Notes: generated from the sequence alone by a model not told the origin. A stretch of 64,000 nucleotides of DNA from Bradyrhizobium sp. CCGB12 (GCF_024199845.1 NZ_JANADO010000001.1:6634001-6698000); one strand, 5' to 3'. Shown: positions 25,484-35,077, numbered from the stretch's first letter. Numbers and translations are program-made.

Positions 25484-26482
25484 TTACTTTCCCGCCTTCT
25501 TTTCGAGTCGCAGCAGCATCAGCCGCGCGGCCGCGAGCACGAAGAACGTGAGCACGAACAACAGCAGGCCGAGCAGGATCAGGCCGGACTGGTGCAACCC
25601 GTCGCTTTCGGCGAACTCCGATGCGATCGCCGCCGAGATCGTGGTGCCCGGTGCGAAGATCGACGAGGAGATACGGAACGAGTTGCCGATGATGAAGGTC
25701 ACCGCCATGGTCTCGCCGAGCGCTCGGCCCAGCGCCAGCATGACGCCGCCGATCACGCCGACGCGGGTGTAGGGGATCACCACGCTGCGGACGACTTCCC
25801 AGGTGGTGCAGCCGACGCCGTAGGCGGCTTCCTTCAGCACCGGCGGCACCGTCTTGAACACGTCGACCGAGATCGAGGTGATGAAGGGCAGCACCATGAT
25901 GGCGAGGATCAGCGCGGCGTTGAACAGGCTGAGATAGGACGGGGGACCTGCGAAGATCGCGCCCAGCACGGGAACGCCGTCGAAGATCTTGATCATGAAA
26001 GGCTGGAAGGTGTTGGCGAGGAACGGGCCCAACACGAAGAAGCCCCACATGCCGTAGATGATCGAGGGAATGCCGGCGAGCAGCTCGATGGCCATGCCGA
26101 TCGGGCGGCGCGCCCATTGCGGACAGAGCTCAGTGAGGAAGATGGCGATGCCAAGACCGACCGGAATGGCGATCGCCATCGCGATGAACGAGGTCACCAG
26201 CGTGCCGTAGATCGGTCCGAGCGCGCCGAGCACGGGCGGATCGGCCGACGGCGCCCAGCGCTGCGTCCACAGGAACGACAGGCCGTATTCCTTCATCGCC
26301 GGGAAAGCACCGACGACCAGCGAGATGATGATGCCGCCGAGGATCAGCAGCACCGAGATCGCGGAAAGCCGCGTGATCCAGTAGAAGGTGACGTCGCCGA
26401 GCTTGAACGCGCTCAAAGCCTTGGCACGATCATACGGTCCGGCGTCGTCGATTACATCGCTCTGAACGGCCATCTCTGCCAC
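25484..26482 (-). CDS. pstC: phosphate ABC transporter permease PstC
   Basis: The 332-residue permease has six or more helices. The EAA-like loop [51 protein letters not shown] is typical of PstC. The N-terminal cytoplasmic stretch of about 35 residues precedes the first helix. The gap to pstS (151 bp) contains two perfect hairpins, so its expression may be lower than that of pstS. Confidence 0.96.
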   Translation of the reverse strand: MAEMAVQSDVIDDAGPYDRAKALSAFKLGDVTFYWITRLSAISVLLILGGIIISLVVGAFPAMKEYGLSFLWTQRWAPSADPPVLGALGPIYGTLVTSFIAMAIAIPVGLGIAIFLTELCPQWARRPIGMAIELLAGIPSIIYGMWGFFVLGPFLANTFQPFMIKIFDGVPVLGAIFAGPPSYLSLFNAALILAIMVLPFITSISVDVFKTVPPVLKEAAYGVGCTTWEVVRSVVIPYTRVGVIGGVMLALGRALGETMAVTFIIGNSFRISSSIFAPGTTISAAIASEFAESDGLHQSGLILLGLLLFVLTFFVLAAARLMLLRLEKKAGK

Positions 26483-26530
26483 GCCGATCCCCTGTACCCG
26501 TTTATGTATACGCTTGTTTTTGGCCCCGTG

Positions 26531-26609
26531 CCCCGGATGCGGCGCTCGCCCATCCGGGGCTTGGTTCTTGTGGGCTCGGCTCAGCGGCGCAGCACTTCAG
26601 GCTGCGCCG
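26531..26609 (-). repeat. two hairpins in the pstS-pstC intergenic region
   Basis: CCCCGGATG (26531-26539) pairs perfectly with CATCCGGGG (26551-26559), and CGGCGCAG (26585-26592) with CTGCGCCG (26602-26609). Neither is followed by a T-run in the direction of transcription. They look like mRNA-stabilising or processing structures that would let pstS mRNA accumulate over pstCAB mRNA, as is common for binding-protein genes. Confidence 0.7.
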
Positions 26610-26633
26610 TGTCCGGGACGCGAGAGCGAGCGC

Positions 26634-27647
26634 TCAGCTCTTGATCTCGGCAGCCCAGGTCTTCTCCACCTGCTGGACGACGCTGTCGGGCATCGGGATG
26701 TAGTCGAGCTCCTCGGCCATCTTGCCGCCGTTCTTGAAGGCCCAGCGGAAGAACTTGATGGCTTCCTGCGAGGCCGCCTTGTCAGTGGCGGACTTGTGCA
26801 TGAGGATGAAGGTCGCCGCCGTGATCGGCCAGGACTTGTCGCCGGGCTGGTCGGTCAGGATGACGTAGTAGCCGGGAGCCTTGGACCAGTCGGCGTTGGC
26901 GGCGGCCGCCTGGAAGGCCTCGACGGTCGGCTGCACGGGCTTGCCGGCCTTGTTGACGAGACCGGTGTAGGTCAGCTTGTTCTGCTTGGCATAGGCGTAC
27001 TCGACATAGCCGATCGAGTTCTTGGTCTGGCTGATGTTGCCCGACACGCCTTCGTTGCCCTTGGCGCCGACGCCGACCGGCCACTCGACCGCGGTGCCCT
27101 CGCCGATCTTGCTCTTCCAGTCCGCGCTGGCCTTGGAGAGGTAGTTGGTGAAGTTGAAGGTGGTGCCCGAACCGTCCGAGCGGCGGACCACGGTGATGGC
27201 GTCCGACGGCAGCTTCACGTTCGGATTGAGCTTCTTGATCGCGGCATCGTCCCACTTGGTGATCTTGCCGAGATAGATATTGGCCAGCGTCTCGCCGTCG
27301 AACACCAGCTCGCCCGGCTTCACACCCTCGAGGTTGACCACGGGGACGATCGCGCCCATCACCATCGGCCACTGGACGAGGCCGTCCTTCTCGAGCTGCT
27401 CGGCCTTGAGCGGCGCGTCGCTGGCGCCGAAGGTCACGGTCTTGGCCTGGATCTGCTTGATGCCGCCGCCGGAACCGATCGACTGGTAGTTCAGGCCGTT
27501 GCCGGTCTCCTTCTTGTAGGCGTCAGCCCACTTCGAATAGATCGGGAACGGGAACGTCGCGCCGGCTCCCGTGATGTCGGCCGCAAAGGCCGCAGTCGTC
27601 GATGCGGCGACCAAGCCAGCAGCGACGATAGTTTTGAGGAAATTCAT
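26634..27647 (-). CDS. pstS: periplasmic phosphate-binding protein PstS
   Basis: The 337-residue protein has signal peptide [22 protein letters not shown], then [27 protein letters not shown], the phosphate-loop [23 protein letters not shown], and [18 protein letters not shown], all diagnostic of PstS. ATG 27647 is preferred over the ATG four codons upstream because GGAG lies 7 bases before it. A PHO box lies about 100 bp upstream. Confidence 0.97.
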   Translation of the reverse strand: MNFLKTIVAAGLVAASTTAAFAADITGAGATFPFPIYSKWADAYKKETGNGLNYQSIGSGGGIKQIQAKTVTFGASDAPLKAEQLEKDGLVQWPMVMGAIVPVVNLEGVKPGELVFDGETLANIYLGKITKWDDAAIKKLNPNVKLPSDAITVVRRSDGSGTTFNFTNYLSKASADWKSKIGEGTAVEWPVGVGAKGNEGVSGNISQTKNSIGYVEYAYAKQNKLTYTGLVNKAGKPVQPTVEAFQAAAANADWSKAPGYYVILTDQPGDKSWPITAATFILMHKSATDKAASQEAIKFFRWAFKNGGKMAEELDYIPMPDSVVQQVEKTWAAEIKS

Positions 27648-27747
27648 GCTGGTCTCCATACAGGGGAGCGAAGCGCCATCCGCGCCCGATCGCGCTCCCC
27701 GCGCCGCCCCCTTTAGGAGCGGTCGGCTGTGCTTTTACGAAGGTTTC

Positions 27748-27765
27748 GTGACAGCTGGATGACAC
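27748..27765 (-). promoter_or_regulatory. PHO box upstream of pstS
   Basis: On the minus strand two 7-bp direct repeats, GTGTCAT and CTGTCAC, are separated by CCAG, the spacing expected for a PhoB dimer (11-bp period). A weaker third half-site may follow in GAAACCTTCGTAAA. It lies between phoR and pstS, so the pst-pho run can be induced separately from phoR. Confidence 0.87.
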
Positions 27766-27792
27766 CCTCAAGCGATTAAAATCGCTTGATTT

Positions 27793-29094
27793 TCAGGTGA
27801 GAGCCGGAGTCTTGGCCTGGGGAAAACAGGCCGTGAAAGTGGCACCCTGCCGGGGCACGCTTTCGATCAGAAGCCGGCCGCGATGACGGTTAAGAATATG
27901 TTTCACCAGCGATAATCCGAGTCCTGTCCCGCCCTGCGAGCGGCTGTCGCCGACGTCGACCCGGTAGAAGCGTTCAGTCAGCCGGGGCAGGTGCTCGGGC
28001 GCGATGCCGGGGCCGAAATCGCGAACCATGACCCGAATTTCCTGAGCTCCATCAGTGGCCGTGCTTGGGGTCAGCGACACGATGACGCGACCGCCCGAGG
28101 CGCCATATTTGAGCGCGTTCTCGATCAGGTTCTCGAACAGGCGGAGCAGCTCCTCGCGGTCGCCCGCGATCATCACCGGGGCATCCGGCAGATGAGTCTC
28201 GACATCGACCTGGCGTTCCCGCGCCAGCGGCTCGAGCCCGTCGGCGACCTGGAGGATGATCGGCAAGAGGTCGACCAGGGTGTCCGGCCGGACATGGGCC
28301 GATAGCTCGACCCGCGACAGCGACAGCAAATCGTCGATCAGGCGCGCCATGCGGGTGGCCTGGTTGTGCATGATGCCGAGGAAGCGCTCGCGCGCCTTTG
28401 GATCGTCCTTGGCCTGGCCCTGGAGCGTGTCGATGAAGCCCGACAGGGCGGCGAGCGGCGTGCGCAGCTCGTGGCTGGCATTGGCGACGAAATCGGCCCG
28501 CATCTCCTCGACGCGACGCAGCGGCGTCTGGTCGTGGAAGGTCATCAGCATGCATTTGTCGGCGCCGCCGAAGGTGGTCGGCACCGGCACCGGCGTGATC
28601 ATGAGCTCCAGCCAGCGATCGACCGGAACGTGGTCGAGATAGGTCGCGCGCCGCGGTTCGGTGGTCGCGATCGCCTCGCGCAGCGCCGTGATGATCTCCG
28701 GCGAGCGCAGCGCGAACTGGGCGAGCTCGTTCCTGCGCAGCGCCGGCGCGAGCTGAGCGGCAGCGGCGTTGAGGTGGATGACGCGACCGGCGCGGTCGAG
28801 CAGCACCGCGGGATCGGGCATGCCGGCGACGACGGCGGCCACCGCCGCACTCTCGACCGGGTTGTTGATGCGCCTGACGTCGTCGCGCGATGCGGCGGCA
28901 TCGTGCAGGCGCCAGGGGATCAGCGCCGCCGCCGCAATGCAGAGGAACACGATGGCGGCGGGCAGCGCCGACAGCTCGCCCAGCGAGACGAGCACCGACA
29001 GCGCCAGCGCCGCAGCGATCAGGATGATGGTCGAGTGCCGCAGCCGATCGGACCAGGGCTGGGTGTTGGGAGAAGATGGGGCGTCGATCGCCAT
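27793..29094 (-). CDS. phoR: phosphate regulon sensor histidine kinase PhoR
   Basis: The 433-residue kinase has two N-terminal membrane helices (about 21-61), a PAS domain (about 85-190), and H-box FVANASHELRTPLAAL with phospho-His208. The N, G1 and G2 boxes are LIENALKYG, VRDFGPGIAPEHLPRLTERFYRVD and GTGLGLSLVKHI. It phosphorylates PhoB under phosphate limitation. It lies 32 bp downstream of the flippase-like gene and upstream of pstS on the same strand. Confidence 0.95.
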   Translation of the reverse strand: MAIDAPSSPNTQPWSDRLRHSTIILIAAALALSVLVSLGELSALPAAIVFLCIAAAALIPWRLHDAAASRDDVRRINNPVESAAVAAVVAGMPDPAVLLDRAGRVIHLNAAAAQLAPALRRNELAQFALRSPEIITALREAIATTEPRRATYLDHVPVDRWLELMITPVPVPTTFGGADKCMLMTFHDQTPLRRVEEMRADFVANASHELRTPLAALSGFIDTLQGQAKDDPKARERFLGIMHNQATRMARLIDDLLSLSRVELSAHVRPDTLVDLLPIILQVADGLEPLARERQVDVETHLPDAPVMIAGDREELLRLFENLIENALKYGASGGRVIVSLTPSTATDGAQEIRVMVRDFGPGIAPEHLPRLTERFYRVDVGDSRSQGGTGLGLSLVKHILNRHRGRLLIESVPRQGATFTACFPQAKTPALT

Positions 29095-29126
29095 CGGGGA
29101 GGGCTTCTCCTTGGGGCTTGCGCTGG

Positions 29127-30182
29127 TCAGGCGCCGCTGTCGCTGCGCTCTCTCACATAGGCGGCCTCACGCGCCGGGCCGGGGTCTAGCTTGAGCGCCG
29201 CCTGCTGCAGGCGCTTCGAACGTGCGCCGATTATAACTTCGCGAAGCGTCAGCAAGATTACAGATATGACAAAGGGGGACAGATAATAGAGGACGCGGAA
29301 CAGCAGCATTCCGCCCAGAAGCTCCTCCCGGTCCATCTGCCAGAGGCCAACCAGCATGGCGGCGTCGAACACACCAAGACCTCCGGGCGAATGGCTGGCA
29401 AAGCCGAGCAGGGTCGCCGAGACGAAGATCACCGCGACCACGACGAAGCCGAGATTGGGCTCGTCCGGGACCAGCACGTACATGGCGAGCGCGCAGAAAC
29501 CGAGATCGACGATGCCGATCGCGATCTGGAGCAGCGTCAGCGGCCCGCCCGGCAGCACCACGGTCCAGGGCCCGCGTCCCACCACCCGCGGCTGGGTCCA
29601 GACCCAGACCACATAGGCGACCAGCCCCACGATGATCATCATCGCCAGCGTCCGGTTCAGCCAGGCCGGCAGCTGGTCGATCGAGGCGGCGGCCTCCGGA
29701 TGGTAGGCGATGCCAAGGCCGAGCACGGCGGCATTGCCGAGCCAGAAGGTCAGGCCGGCGAGGAAGCAGATCTTGGCGACGTCGATCGCGTTCAGCCCAT
29801 AGGCCGAGTAGATGCGATAGCGCACCGCGCCGCCGGTGAAGACGCTGGCGCCGACATTGTGACCGATCGAATAGCTGGTGAAGGCGGCGAGCGCGTTAAT
29901 CCGGTAGGGCACGTGGGCGTGGCCGATCGCGCGCGTGGCGAAAAGGTCGTAGAAGGTCAGGGTGAAATAGCCCGCAGCGACGAATAGGGCCGCCATAGCA
30001 ATCTGGCTCGGCTCGGTGCTCTTGATCGCCTCGATCACCTCGTTGCGATCGATGCCGCGCAGCATGTGGTAGAGCACATAGCAAGCGATGCCGATGACCG
30101 CGATGCTGGTCACAACTCCAAGCTTATGCAGGATTTGCTTCTGGCGCAGAAACGACGTCGCCCTGCGTATGGCTTCCAGCAT
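29127..30182 (-). CDS. UPF0104 / lysylphosphatidylglycerol-synthase-TM-type membrane protein
   Basis: This 351-residue integral membrane protein has about eight helices. The conserved family segments SYSIGHNVGASVFTGGAVRYRIYSAYGL and FASHSPGGLGVFDAAML match the LPG_synthase_TM (UPF0104) flippase-like domain. No C-terminal aminoacyl-PG synthase domain is present, so it is not a complete MprF. It may move a lipid or lipid-linked sugar. It precedes phoR by 32 bp and may share its transcript. Confidence 0.85.
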   Translation of the reverse strand: MLEAIRRATSFLRQKQILHKLGVVTSIAVIGIACYVLYHMLRGIDRNEVIEAIKSTEPSQIAMAALFVAAGYFTLTFYDLFATRAIGHAHVPYRINALAAFTSYSIGHNVGASVFTGGAVRYRIYSAYGLNAIDVAKICFLAGLTFWLGNAAVLGLGIAYHPEAAASIDQLPAWLNRTLAMMIIVGLVAYVVWVWTQPRVVGRGPWTVVLPGGPLTLLQIAIGIVDLGFCALAMYVLVPDEPNLGFVVVAVIFVSATLLGFASHSPGGLGVFDAAMLVGLWQMDREELLGGMLLFRVLYYLSPFVISVILLTLREVIIGARSKRLQQAALKLDPGPAREAAYVRERSDSGA

Positions 30183-30635
30183 CTAGACCTCGAACAACGC
30201 TTCAGCGGCCAGGGTGGCCGGCAGACAGGCGGACGACACACAGGCACTCAACGAACCCTCGCCGCCGGCTCCGGCATCGCGCATGCACCCTGCCCCTCCA
30301 CTAGCGCGTTTTCGGGCGAAGTGGAATTCGCCAATTCGAACAAAAACACGTGCCTTCAATATTTTAGGCAGGGTCGCGGGCTCCTGATGCACGGTTTGGC
30401 ACTTTCGGCGGCAAGGCTTGACCCGAATCTCCTTCAATCCTGCGCAGACGCCATGAAGTTTTGATGATTTCGACGGCACAATGTTCCGTGACGGCTTAAG
30501 CCGACATCAATCTATGGGGCACGCCCGCCTGTTGAAAGAGGGATCATTGCAGCGGCGGGGTCACGGATTTCTGATGCGCCGAAAGGCCGCGGCGACGCGC
30601 ACCCCAGTCCCCTCGCGCGAGGGTGCACGGCAACA
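30183..30635. other. intergenic region without a convincing gene
   Basis: About 450 bp separate two minus-strand genes. Short reading frames exist on both strands, but none has good codon pattern, RBS or recognisable sequence. The segment GCGCGTTTTCGGGCGAAGTGG (30304-30324, split here only for description) resembles a dispersed short repeat common in these genomes. Promoters for the flippase-phoR genes should lie near 30183-30300. Confidence 0.5.
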
Positions 30636-30938
30636 TCACAGGGCGGCCGGCGGCGCGGTCCGCGACACCACCCGGTCGCGCAGCCACGCGCCGATGGTGC
30701 AGCCGACGAGATAGCAGGCGAACATGATCAGGCCGAGGTCGAGCCAATAGCCGAAACGGCCAGGGACCACATGCGCGAACGAAGCTGCGACCAGACCGGC
30801 GGCAAGCGCGGCGAGCCACCGCGCGGTCACCTTGGAGGTGCCGTTGCCGCGCTGGACTACCGAGATCCAGCCCATGCAAAAGCCCAGCAACAGCGAGCCG
30901 ATCAGCCAACCCATATGGAACGAGACGAGATAGGGCAT
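30636..30938 (-). CDS. small membrane protein coupled to the OmpA-like gene
   Basis: The 100-residue protein has three hydrophobic helices (about 6-27, 41-58, 63-86), a short basic loop after the first, and a basic C-terminus (WLRDRVVSRTAPPAAL). Its ATG is 2 bp after the stop of the OmpA-like gene, and its RBS (GAGGTGACG) overlaps the end of that gene, so translation is coupled. I recognise no family; it probably works with the OmpA/BON-like envelope protein. Confidence 0.8.
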   Translation of the reverse strand: MPYLVSFHMGWLIGSLLLGFCMGWISVVQRGNGTSKVTARWLAALAAGLVAASFAHVVPGRFGYWLDLGLIMFACYLVGCTIGAWLRDRVVSRTAPPAAL

Positions 30939-30940
30939 CG

Positions 30941-32335
30941 TCACCTCACCAGAAATTCGATGCGGCGGTTCTGCGCCTTGCCCTCGTCCGTGTCGTTGCC
31001 GGCGAGGGGCTGCGTGCTGCCGTGGCCGACCGCAGTGAACCGGCTGGCGGGCAGGCCGGACTTGACCAGATAATCGATCACCGCCTGCGCGCGCTTCTCC
31101 GAGAGAGCCTGGTTGAAGGAGTCCTCGCCGTCGGCATCGGTATGCCCGGCGACCTCGATATTGATTGTGGGGCAGCGCAACGCCGTCTCGATCAGATGAT
31201 CGAGAATGCCCGCGGAATCCGGATCGATGTCCGCGCGCTTGGCTGCAAAGCGGATCTTGCCCTTGGCGAGGAGGTCCGAGAACAGCTGCTGGCACACGGT
31301 GCCGTCGACGGGGCCGGCCGCGGGCTTCACCGTGATTTCCGGCTTGTATTGCCAGTTCTTCGGAAAGTCCTTGCCAAGGCCTGCGCGGATGTCGTTGGCG
31401 GCACCCTCGTAGAGCGCATCACCCGACAGCTTCACCTCGCGATCCGAGACCACGAGCGTGCCGGTAGACAGTCGCGACAGCGCGCCGAGCGCTGCGACCA
31501 CGGCGGTGTTGAACGAGCCGGGTGCGCCGATGCTGGCCTTGAGATTGTCGACGACCTTCTCGTTGAAGAACTTTCGCGAGGCGCTGGTGGCGATCGCCGC
31601 GTGGACGGTGTTGTCCGGCACGTAGCCGGTCAGCGTCACCGTCGCGGCCACCGGATCCTTGTAGGCCTGGAAGATGTAGGGCGGCGCCTTGACGTCGTTG
31701 GCAGCAATCGAAAAGCCCTCGGGCAGGTTCTTCAATGCGGCGGCAATCGCCTCACGGCCGCCGAGCTCGCGCGCCATGCCCGACAGATTGACCTTGGTGT
31801 CCGTGATCGTAATCTTGCCGTCCTTGAGCTTGCTGATCTGGTCGAGCAGCAACATCGCGGCGACCTCGAACCGTGGCGGCGCACCGCGTGCCAGACCCAT
31901 CTGATCGGCCACCTCGACACCGGCGACTTCCTTGCGCGCCGCCTCGATCAGCCGCGCCCGCATCGAGGGCAGCGGCGCGGAGCCCGACAGGGTCACCCGC
32001 ACCACGTCACGTTCGGCGTTCCAGACGAAGGGCTTGGCCTCGGGAACAAGGCGGGTCCGGTCGTCGACCAGCCGCACCCCGGGGACGGTTTCGACGGCCG
32101 CCACGGCGTCGCGGCGCCCCTCCTCGGAGAAGGCGTCCGCGGCAAGACTGACATCGCGGCCATCGACCGCGATCCGGGTCTTGTCCAGGACGGTATCCTT
32201 AAGCGCCGCCGAGCTTCGGGCCGACAGATCCGCCTCGACCGGCAAGGTGTTATTCCAGGCCGCAAATCCCCACATGACGGCCAGGGGGATCAGCCCCGGC
32301 CACCATTTGCTGGCCCACCTGAAAAGCTTCTGCAT
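30941..32335 (-). CDS. OmpA-family envelope protein with BON-like repeats
   Basis: The 464-residue protein has a single N-terminal membrane anchor (WWPGLIPLAVMWGFAAW), several BON-like modules of about 70-80 residues (for example AALKDTVLDKTRIAVDGRDVSLAADAFSEEGRRDAVAAVETVPGVRLV and VTLTGYVPDNTVHAAI), and a C-terminal OmpA peptidoglycan-binding domain (INIEVAGHTDADGEDSFNQALSEKRAQAVIDYL and AQNRRIEFLVR). The architecture is like BON-OmpA proteins such as mycobacterial ArfA. It probably tethers the inner membrane to peptidoglycan. ATG 32335 is used; an upstream in-frame start adds 12 residues. Confidence 0.87.
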   Translation of the reverse strand: MQKLFRWASKWWPGLIPLAVMWGFAAWNNTLPVEADLSARSSAALKDTVLDKTRIAVDGRDVSLAADAFSEEGRRDAVAAVETVPGVRLVDDRTRLVPEAKPFVWNAERDVVRVTLSGSAPLPSMRARLIEAARKEVAGVEVADQMGLARGAPPRFEVAAMLLLDQISKLKDGKITITDTKVNLSGMARELGGREAIAAALKNLPEGFSIAANDVKAPPYIFQAYKDPVAATVTLTGYVPDNTVHAAIATSASRKFFNEKVVDNLKASIGAPGSFNTAVVAALGALSRLSTGTLVVSDREVKLSGDALYEGAANDIRAGLGKDFPKNWQYKPEITVKPAAGPVDGTVCQQLFSDLLAKGKIRFAAKRADIDPDSAGILDHLIETALRCPTINIEVAGHTDADGEDSFNQALSEKRAQAVIDYLVKSGLPASRFTAVGHGSTQPLAGNDTDEGKAQNRRIEFLVR

Positions 32336-32501
32336 TCGACGACCCGAACTCTGGAACCGGAGACAAAACAAACCCTTGGCGGGCTGTCAAACCGGAAATA
32401 GTGCCCTTCTGGAGGCCCTACGTGGACAACTGGAATAACTTTTTCTTCAAGGGTCCTTCCGTAAGTTGTGGGTGGAATGCCCGGGGGTCGGCCAGCCTGC
32501 A

Positions 32502-33560
32502 ATGAAACAACTCCGCAACAACGTCATCCGCGCCGGGCTGGAAGCGCTCTATTTCAGCGGGGCGCACCACCTGTTGCGCCCATTGCTGTCCGGCGTCGGC
32601 GCCATTTTCATGCTGCATCACGTGCGGCCGGCCCGCGAGGCTGCGTTCCAGCCGAACCGGCATCTCGAAGTCACCCCGGATTTCCTGCGCGCGACGCTGT
32701 GCCATTTGCGATCGCGCGACATCGACATCGTCAGCATGGACGAGCTGCATGAGCGGCTGGCGCAGGGCCGGTTCGACCGGCGCTTCGCCGCCTTCACCCT
32801 CGACGACGGCTATCGCGACAATCTGGACTATGCGCTGCCGGTTCTGCGCGAATTTGACGCGCCTTTGGCCGTCTATGTCGCGAGCGATTTTGCCGAGGGC
32901 ACCGGACGTCTGTGGTGGATCGCACTGGAAGCGGTGATCGCCAAGACCGAGCAGATCGACGTGAAAATCGGCCACTCCGCGCTGCGGCTCGATACGACGA
33001 CGCCCGCTGCCAAGCGGGCGGCGTTCGAGCGCCTGCACGACTGGCTGCGTGCGCTGCCGGGCGAGCACGACCTGAAGCGCGAGATCGAAGCCCTCTGCAC
33101 GACTTACGGCGTCGACATGGAAGCGCTGTGCCGCAGCCTCTGCCTGTCCTGGGACGAGGTGAAGACACTGGCCGCCGATCCCCTGGTCACGATCGGCGCC
33201 CATTCCATCAGCCATTGCAATCTCGCCAAACAGGCCGAAGAGATCGCCACGCAGGAAATGGCGGCGAGCCGCGTCCGGATCGAGCAGGCGCTGGAACGCC
33301 CCGTGCTGCATTTCGCCTATCCCTATGGCGACCGTGAAGCGGCGGGCGATCGCGAATTCGCGCTCGCGGCGGCAGCCGGGTTCAAGACCGCAGTGACCAC
33401 ACGGCCCGGCATGCTGTTCGCCGAGAATGCCGGCCACATGACCGCGCTGCCGCGTGTCTCGCTCAACGGCAACTATCAGGACGCACGGATTCTGCCGGTC
33501 CTGACCTCGGGCGCGGCGACCGCGATGTGGAACGGTTTTCGCCGCATCGCGGCGGCCTGA
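32502..33560 (+). CDS. polysaccharide deacetylase (NodB-homology domain)
   Basis: The 352-residue protein has carbohydrate-esterase-4 motifs: LHHVRP near the N-terminus, FTLDDGYRDN (catalytic Asp pair), ADPLVTIGAHSISHCNLAKQ (the His-x3-His metal site), and FAYPYGDREAAG. A long insert sits between the first and second motifs. There is no signal peptide. Proteins of this form deacetylate N-acetylated sugars in exopolysaccharide or cell-wall chemistry. An in-frame upstream start at 32466 is possible; ATG 32502 gives the more typical N-terminus. Confidence 0.88.
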   Translation: MKQLRNNVIRAGLEALYFSGAHHLLRPLLSGVGAIFMLHHVRPAREAAFQPNRHLEVTPDFLRATLCHLRSRDIDIVSMDELHERLAQGRFDRRFAAFTLDDGYRDNLDYALPVLREFDAPLAVYVASDFAEGTGRLWWIALEAVIAKTEQIDVKIGHSALRLDTTTPAAKRAAFERLHDWLRALPGEHDLKREIEALCTTYGVDMEALCRSLCLSWDEVKTLAADPLVTIGAHSISHCNLAKQAEEIATQEMAASRVRIEQALERPVLHFAYPYGDREAAGDREFALAAAAGFKTAVTTRPGMLFAENAGHMTALPRVSLNGNYQDARILPVLTSGAATAMWNGFRRIAAA

Positions 33561-33606
33561 TCCCCAAGCTCCGCTGTGGTCCTCCACTATCGGCACAAAC
33601 TCCGCA

Positions 33607-33700
33607 GTCGTCCTGGCGAAAGCCAGGACCCATTACCACCGCCTTCCATTTTGCGAAGCGCGCGGGCCACAGCTCATTTCAACGACCGCTTCCTGGGGTG
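33607..33700. repeat. left arm of a family C REP-like pair, split by an IS
   Basis: The arm GTCGTCCTGGCGAAAGCCAG followed by GACCCATTACC is the usual left half. Its matching right arm is found at 35078-35104, beyond the IS. Removing the IS restores a pair of about 121 bp. Confidence 0.8.
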
Positions 33701-33774
33701 ATGGGGTGGACGGCCCCCTACGGCATCAGTGTGCCAGAATGAGGTTGTCACACACTCATTCACAGGAGCCGTCC

Positions 33775-34812
33775 GTGGGTCAGATTATCCGCATTGGAAT
33801 GGATACGTCGAAGTATATTTTCCAGCTCCATGGCGTTGACGCCTCCGAGCAGGTCGTGTTGCGCAAGCGGCTCAGCCGCAAGGCGATGCTGGAGTTTTTT
33901 GCCAAGCTGCCGCCGACGGTGGTCGTGATCGAGGCTTGCGGGGCCGCCCACCACTTGGCACGCGAGCTCGGCCGGCTGGGACACACGTTCAAGCTGATTG
34001 CGCCGCAGCTGGTGAAGCCCTACGTGCCGCGCAACAAGAACGACGGGCGCGATGCGGAAGGGCTGTGCGAGGCGGCGAGCCGGCCGCGGATGCGGTATGT
34101 GGCGGTGAAGACGGCGGAGCAGCAGGCTGCACTGATGCTGCTGGGCGTCCGCGAGCAATTGGTCGCGCGTCGCACGCAACTCTCCAACACGATCCGCGGG
34201 CATGCGGCGGAGTTCGGTCTGATCGCGGCCAAGGGGCTGGACAAGCTCGCCGCGTTCCTGGCGGCGATCAGCCAGGACGAAGGCGTGCCGGCGCTGGCCC
34301 GCGAGCTGTTTGCGATGCTGGCTCGCCAATATGACCAGGTGCAGGTCGAGCTGAAGGCGGTCGAGGCCAAGCTGCTGGCCTGGCACCGGGCCGATGCCAC
34401 GAGCCGGCGATTGGCGCAGATCCCGGGGATCGGTCCGGTCACGGCGGCGGCGCTGGTGATGAAGGCGCCCGACCCACACGCCTTCCGCTCGGGGCGGCTG
34501 TTCGCAGCCTGGCTCGGCCTGACGCCCAAGGACCATTCCACTGCGGGAAAGACCCGGCTCGGCAAGATCACCCGGGCAGGTGATGAGAGGCTACGTCAGC
34601 TGCTGGTGGTCGGGGCAACCTCGGTGGTGAAGATGGCCAAAACCCGAGATCGCGGGCCTCGCTGGCTGATCGAGCTGTTGAAGCGCAAGACGCCGAAGCT
34701 GGCCGCAGTGGCGCTGGCCAACAAGATGGCTCGCATCGCCTGGAAACTGATGACCACGGGGGAAAGCTACGATAGCGCGCGGATCGATGCCCAAATGGCC
34801 GTTGCCGCGTAG
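33775..34812 (+). CDS. IS110/IS1111-family transposase (DEDD)
   Basis: The 345-residue transposase starts at GTG 33775 with AGGAG 7 bases upstream. The RuvC-like N-terminal domain shows D10 (GMDTSK), E53 (VIEACG), D90 and D93 (KNDGRDAEG). The C-terminal half has the helix-hairpin-helix PGIGPVTAAALV and RLRQLLVVGATSVV with the candidate catalytic Ser. All parts are intact, so it should be active. It is the only transposase in the window. Confidence 0.95.
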   Translation: MGQIIRIGMDTSKYIFQLHGVDASEQVVLRKRLSRKAMLEFFAKLPPTVVVIEACGAAHHLARELGRLGHTFKLIAPQLVKPYVPRNKNDGRDAEGLCEAASRPRMRYVAVKTAEQQAALMLLGVREQLVARRTQLSNTIRGHAAEFGLIAAKGLDKLAAFLAAISQDEGVPALARELFAMLARQYDQVQVELKAVEAKLLAWHRADATSRRLAQIPGIGPVTAAALVMKAPDPHAFRSGRLFAAWLGLTPKDHSTAGKTRLGKITRAGDERLRQLLVVGATSVVKMAKTRDRGPRWLIELLKRKTPKLAAVALANKMARIAWKLMTTGESYDSARIDAQMAVAA

Positions 34813-35062
34813 TTGAGAGATTCGGCCGGCCGGCGACTTAGTCCGCCGACCGAACCGGAGCTGCAGGAGCAGAGGAGATGGTGTGATCGGTCGACCCGAG
34901 ACGCGAGCAAATCCGTGGGACCCATTGGCCGAGCAAGGTCGCAGCGGTGATTGGAACTCGTGTTGCGGAAACCATCTTGGCCAGCGGCTACAAAGCTGCA
35001 TCAACAGGCCGCACATATGGATGCAAGCGATCCGATCAAACCTCACAAAGCTCTTGTGCCAC
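34813..35062 (+). ncRNA. candidate bridge RNA region of the IS1111-type element
   Basis: IS110-family elements encode a structured RNA in a non-coding end that pairs with donor and target DNA; in IS1111-type members it lies downstream of the transposase. Here 250 bp without an open frame fill that position, with short inverted repeats such as GGCCGGCC (34827-34834) and TCGGTCGA-like segments. I cannot fold it by eye or set its ends, so the coordinates are only the interval. Confidence 0.4.
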
Positions 35063-35077
35063 GGGGGCCGTCCACAT

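Larger units (their letters stand above)
33701..35077 (+). mobile_element. IS110-family insertion sequence, IS1111-type
   Basis: The element spans about 1.38 kb with one transposase gene. Perfect 13-bp subterminal inverted repeats GTGGACGGCCCCC (33706-33718) and GGGGGCCGTCCAC (35063-35075) flank it. The motif ATGGG occurs at both junctions (33701-33705 and 35078-35082), probably the target core or its duplicate; the exact end may shift by 5 bp. The upstream non-coding end is short (about 74 bp) and the downstream end long (about 265 bp), the layout of IS1111-type members. It sits inside a REP-like pair. Confidence 0.88.

Noticed and set aside
26531..26609. Intrinsic terminator between pstS and pstC
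   Set aside because: Both hairpins lack a T-run on the minus-strand transcript, so they are listed as hairpins only.
30183..30479. Minus-strand 98-codon frame between the flippase gene and the OmpA unit
   Set aside because: Sequence has no domain or helix pattern, no RBS, and a composition unlike neighbours; treated as non-coding.
32418..33596. Minus-strand 392-codon frame opposite the polysaccharide deacetylase
   Set aside because: The deacetylase has all catalytic motifs; the antisense frame has none and biased composition.
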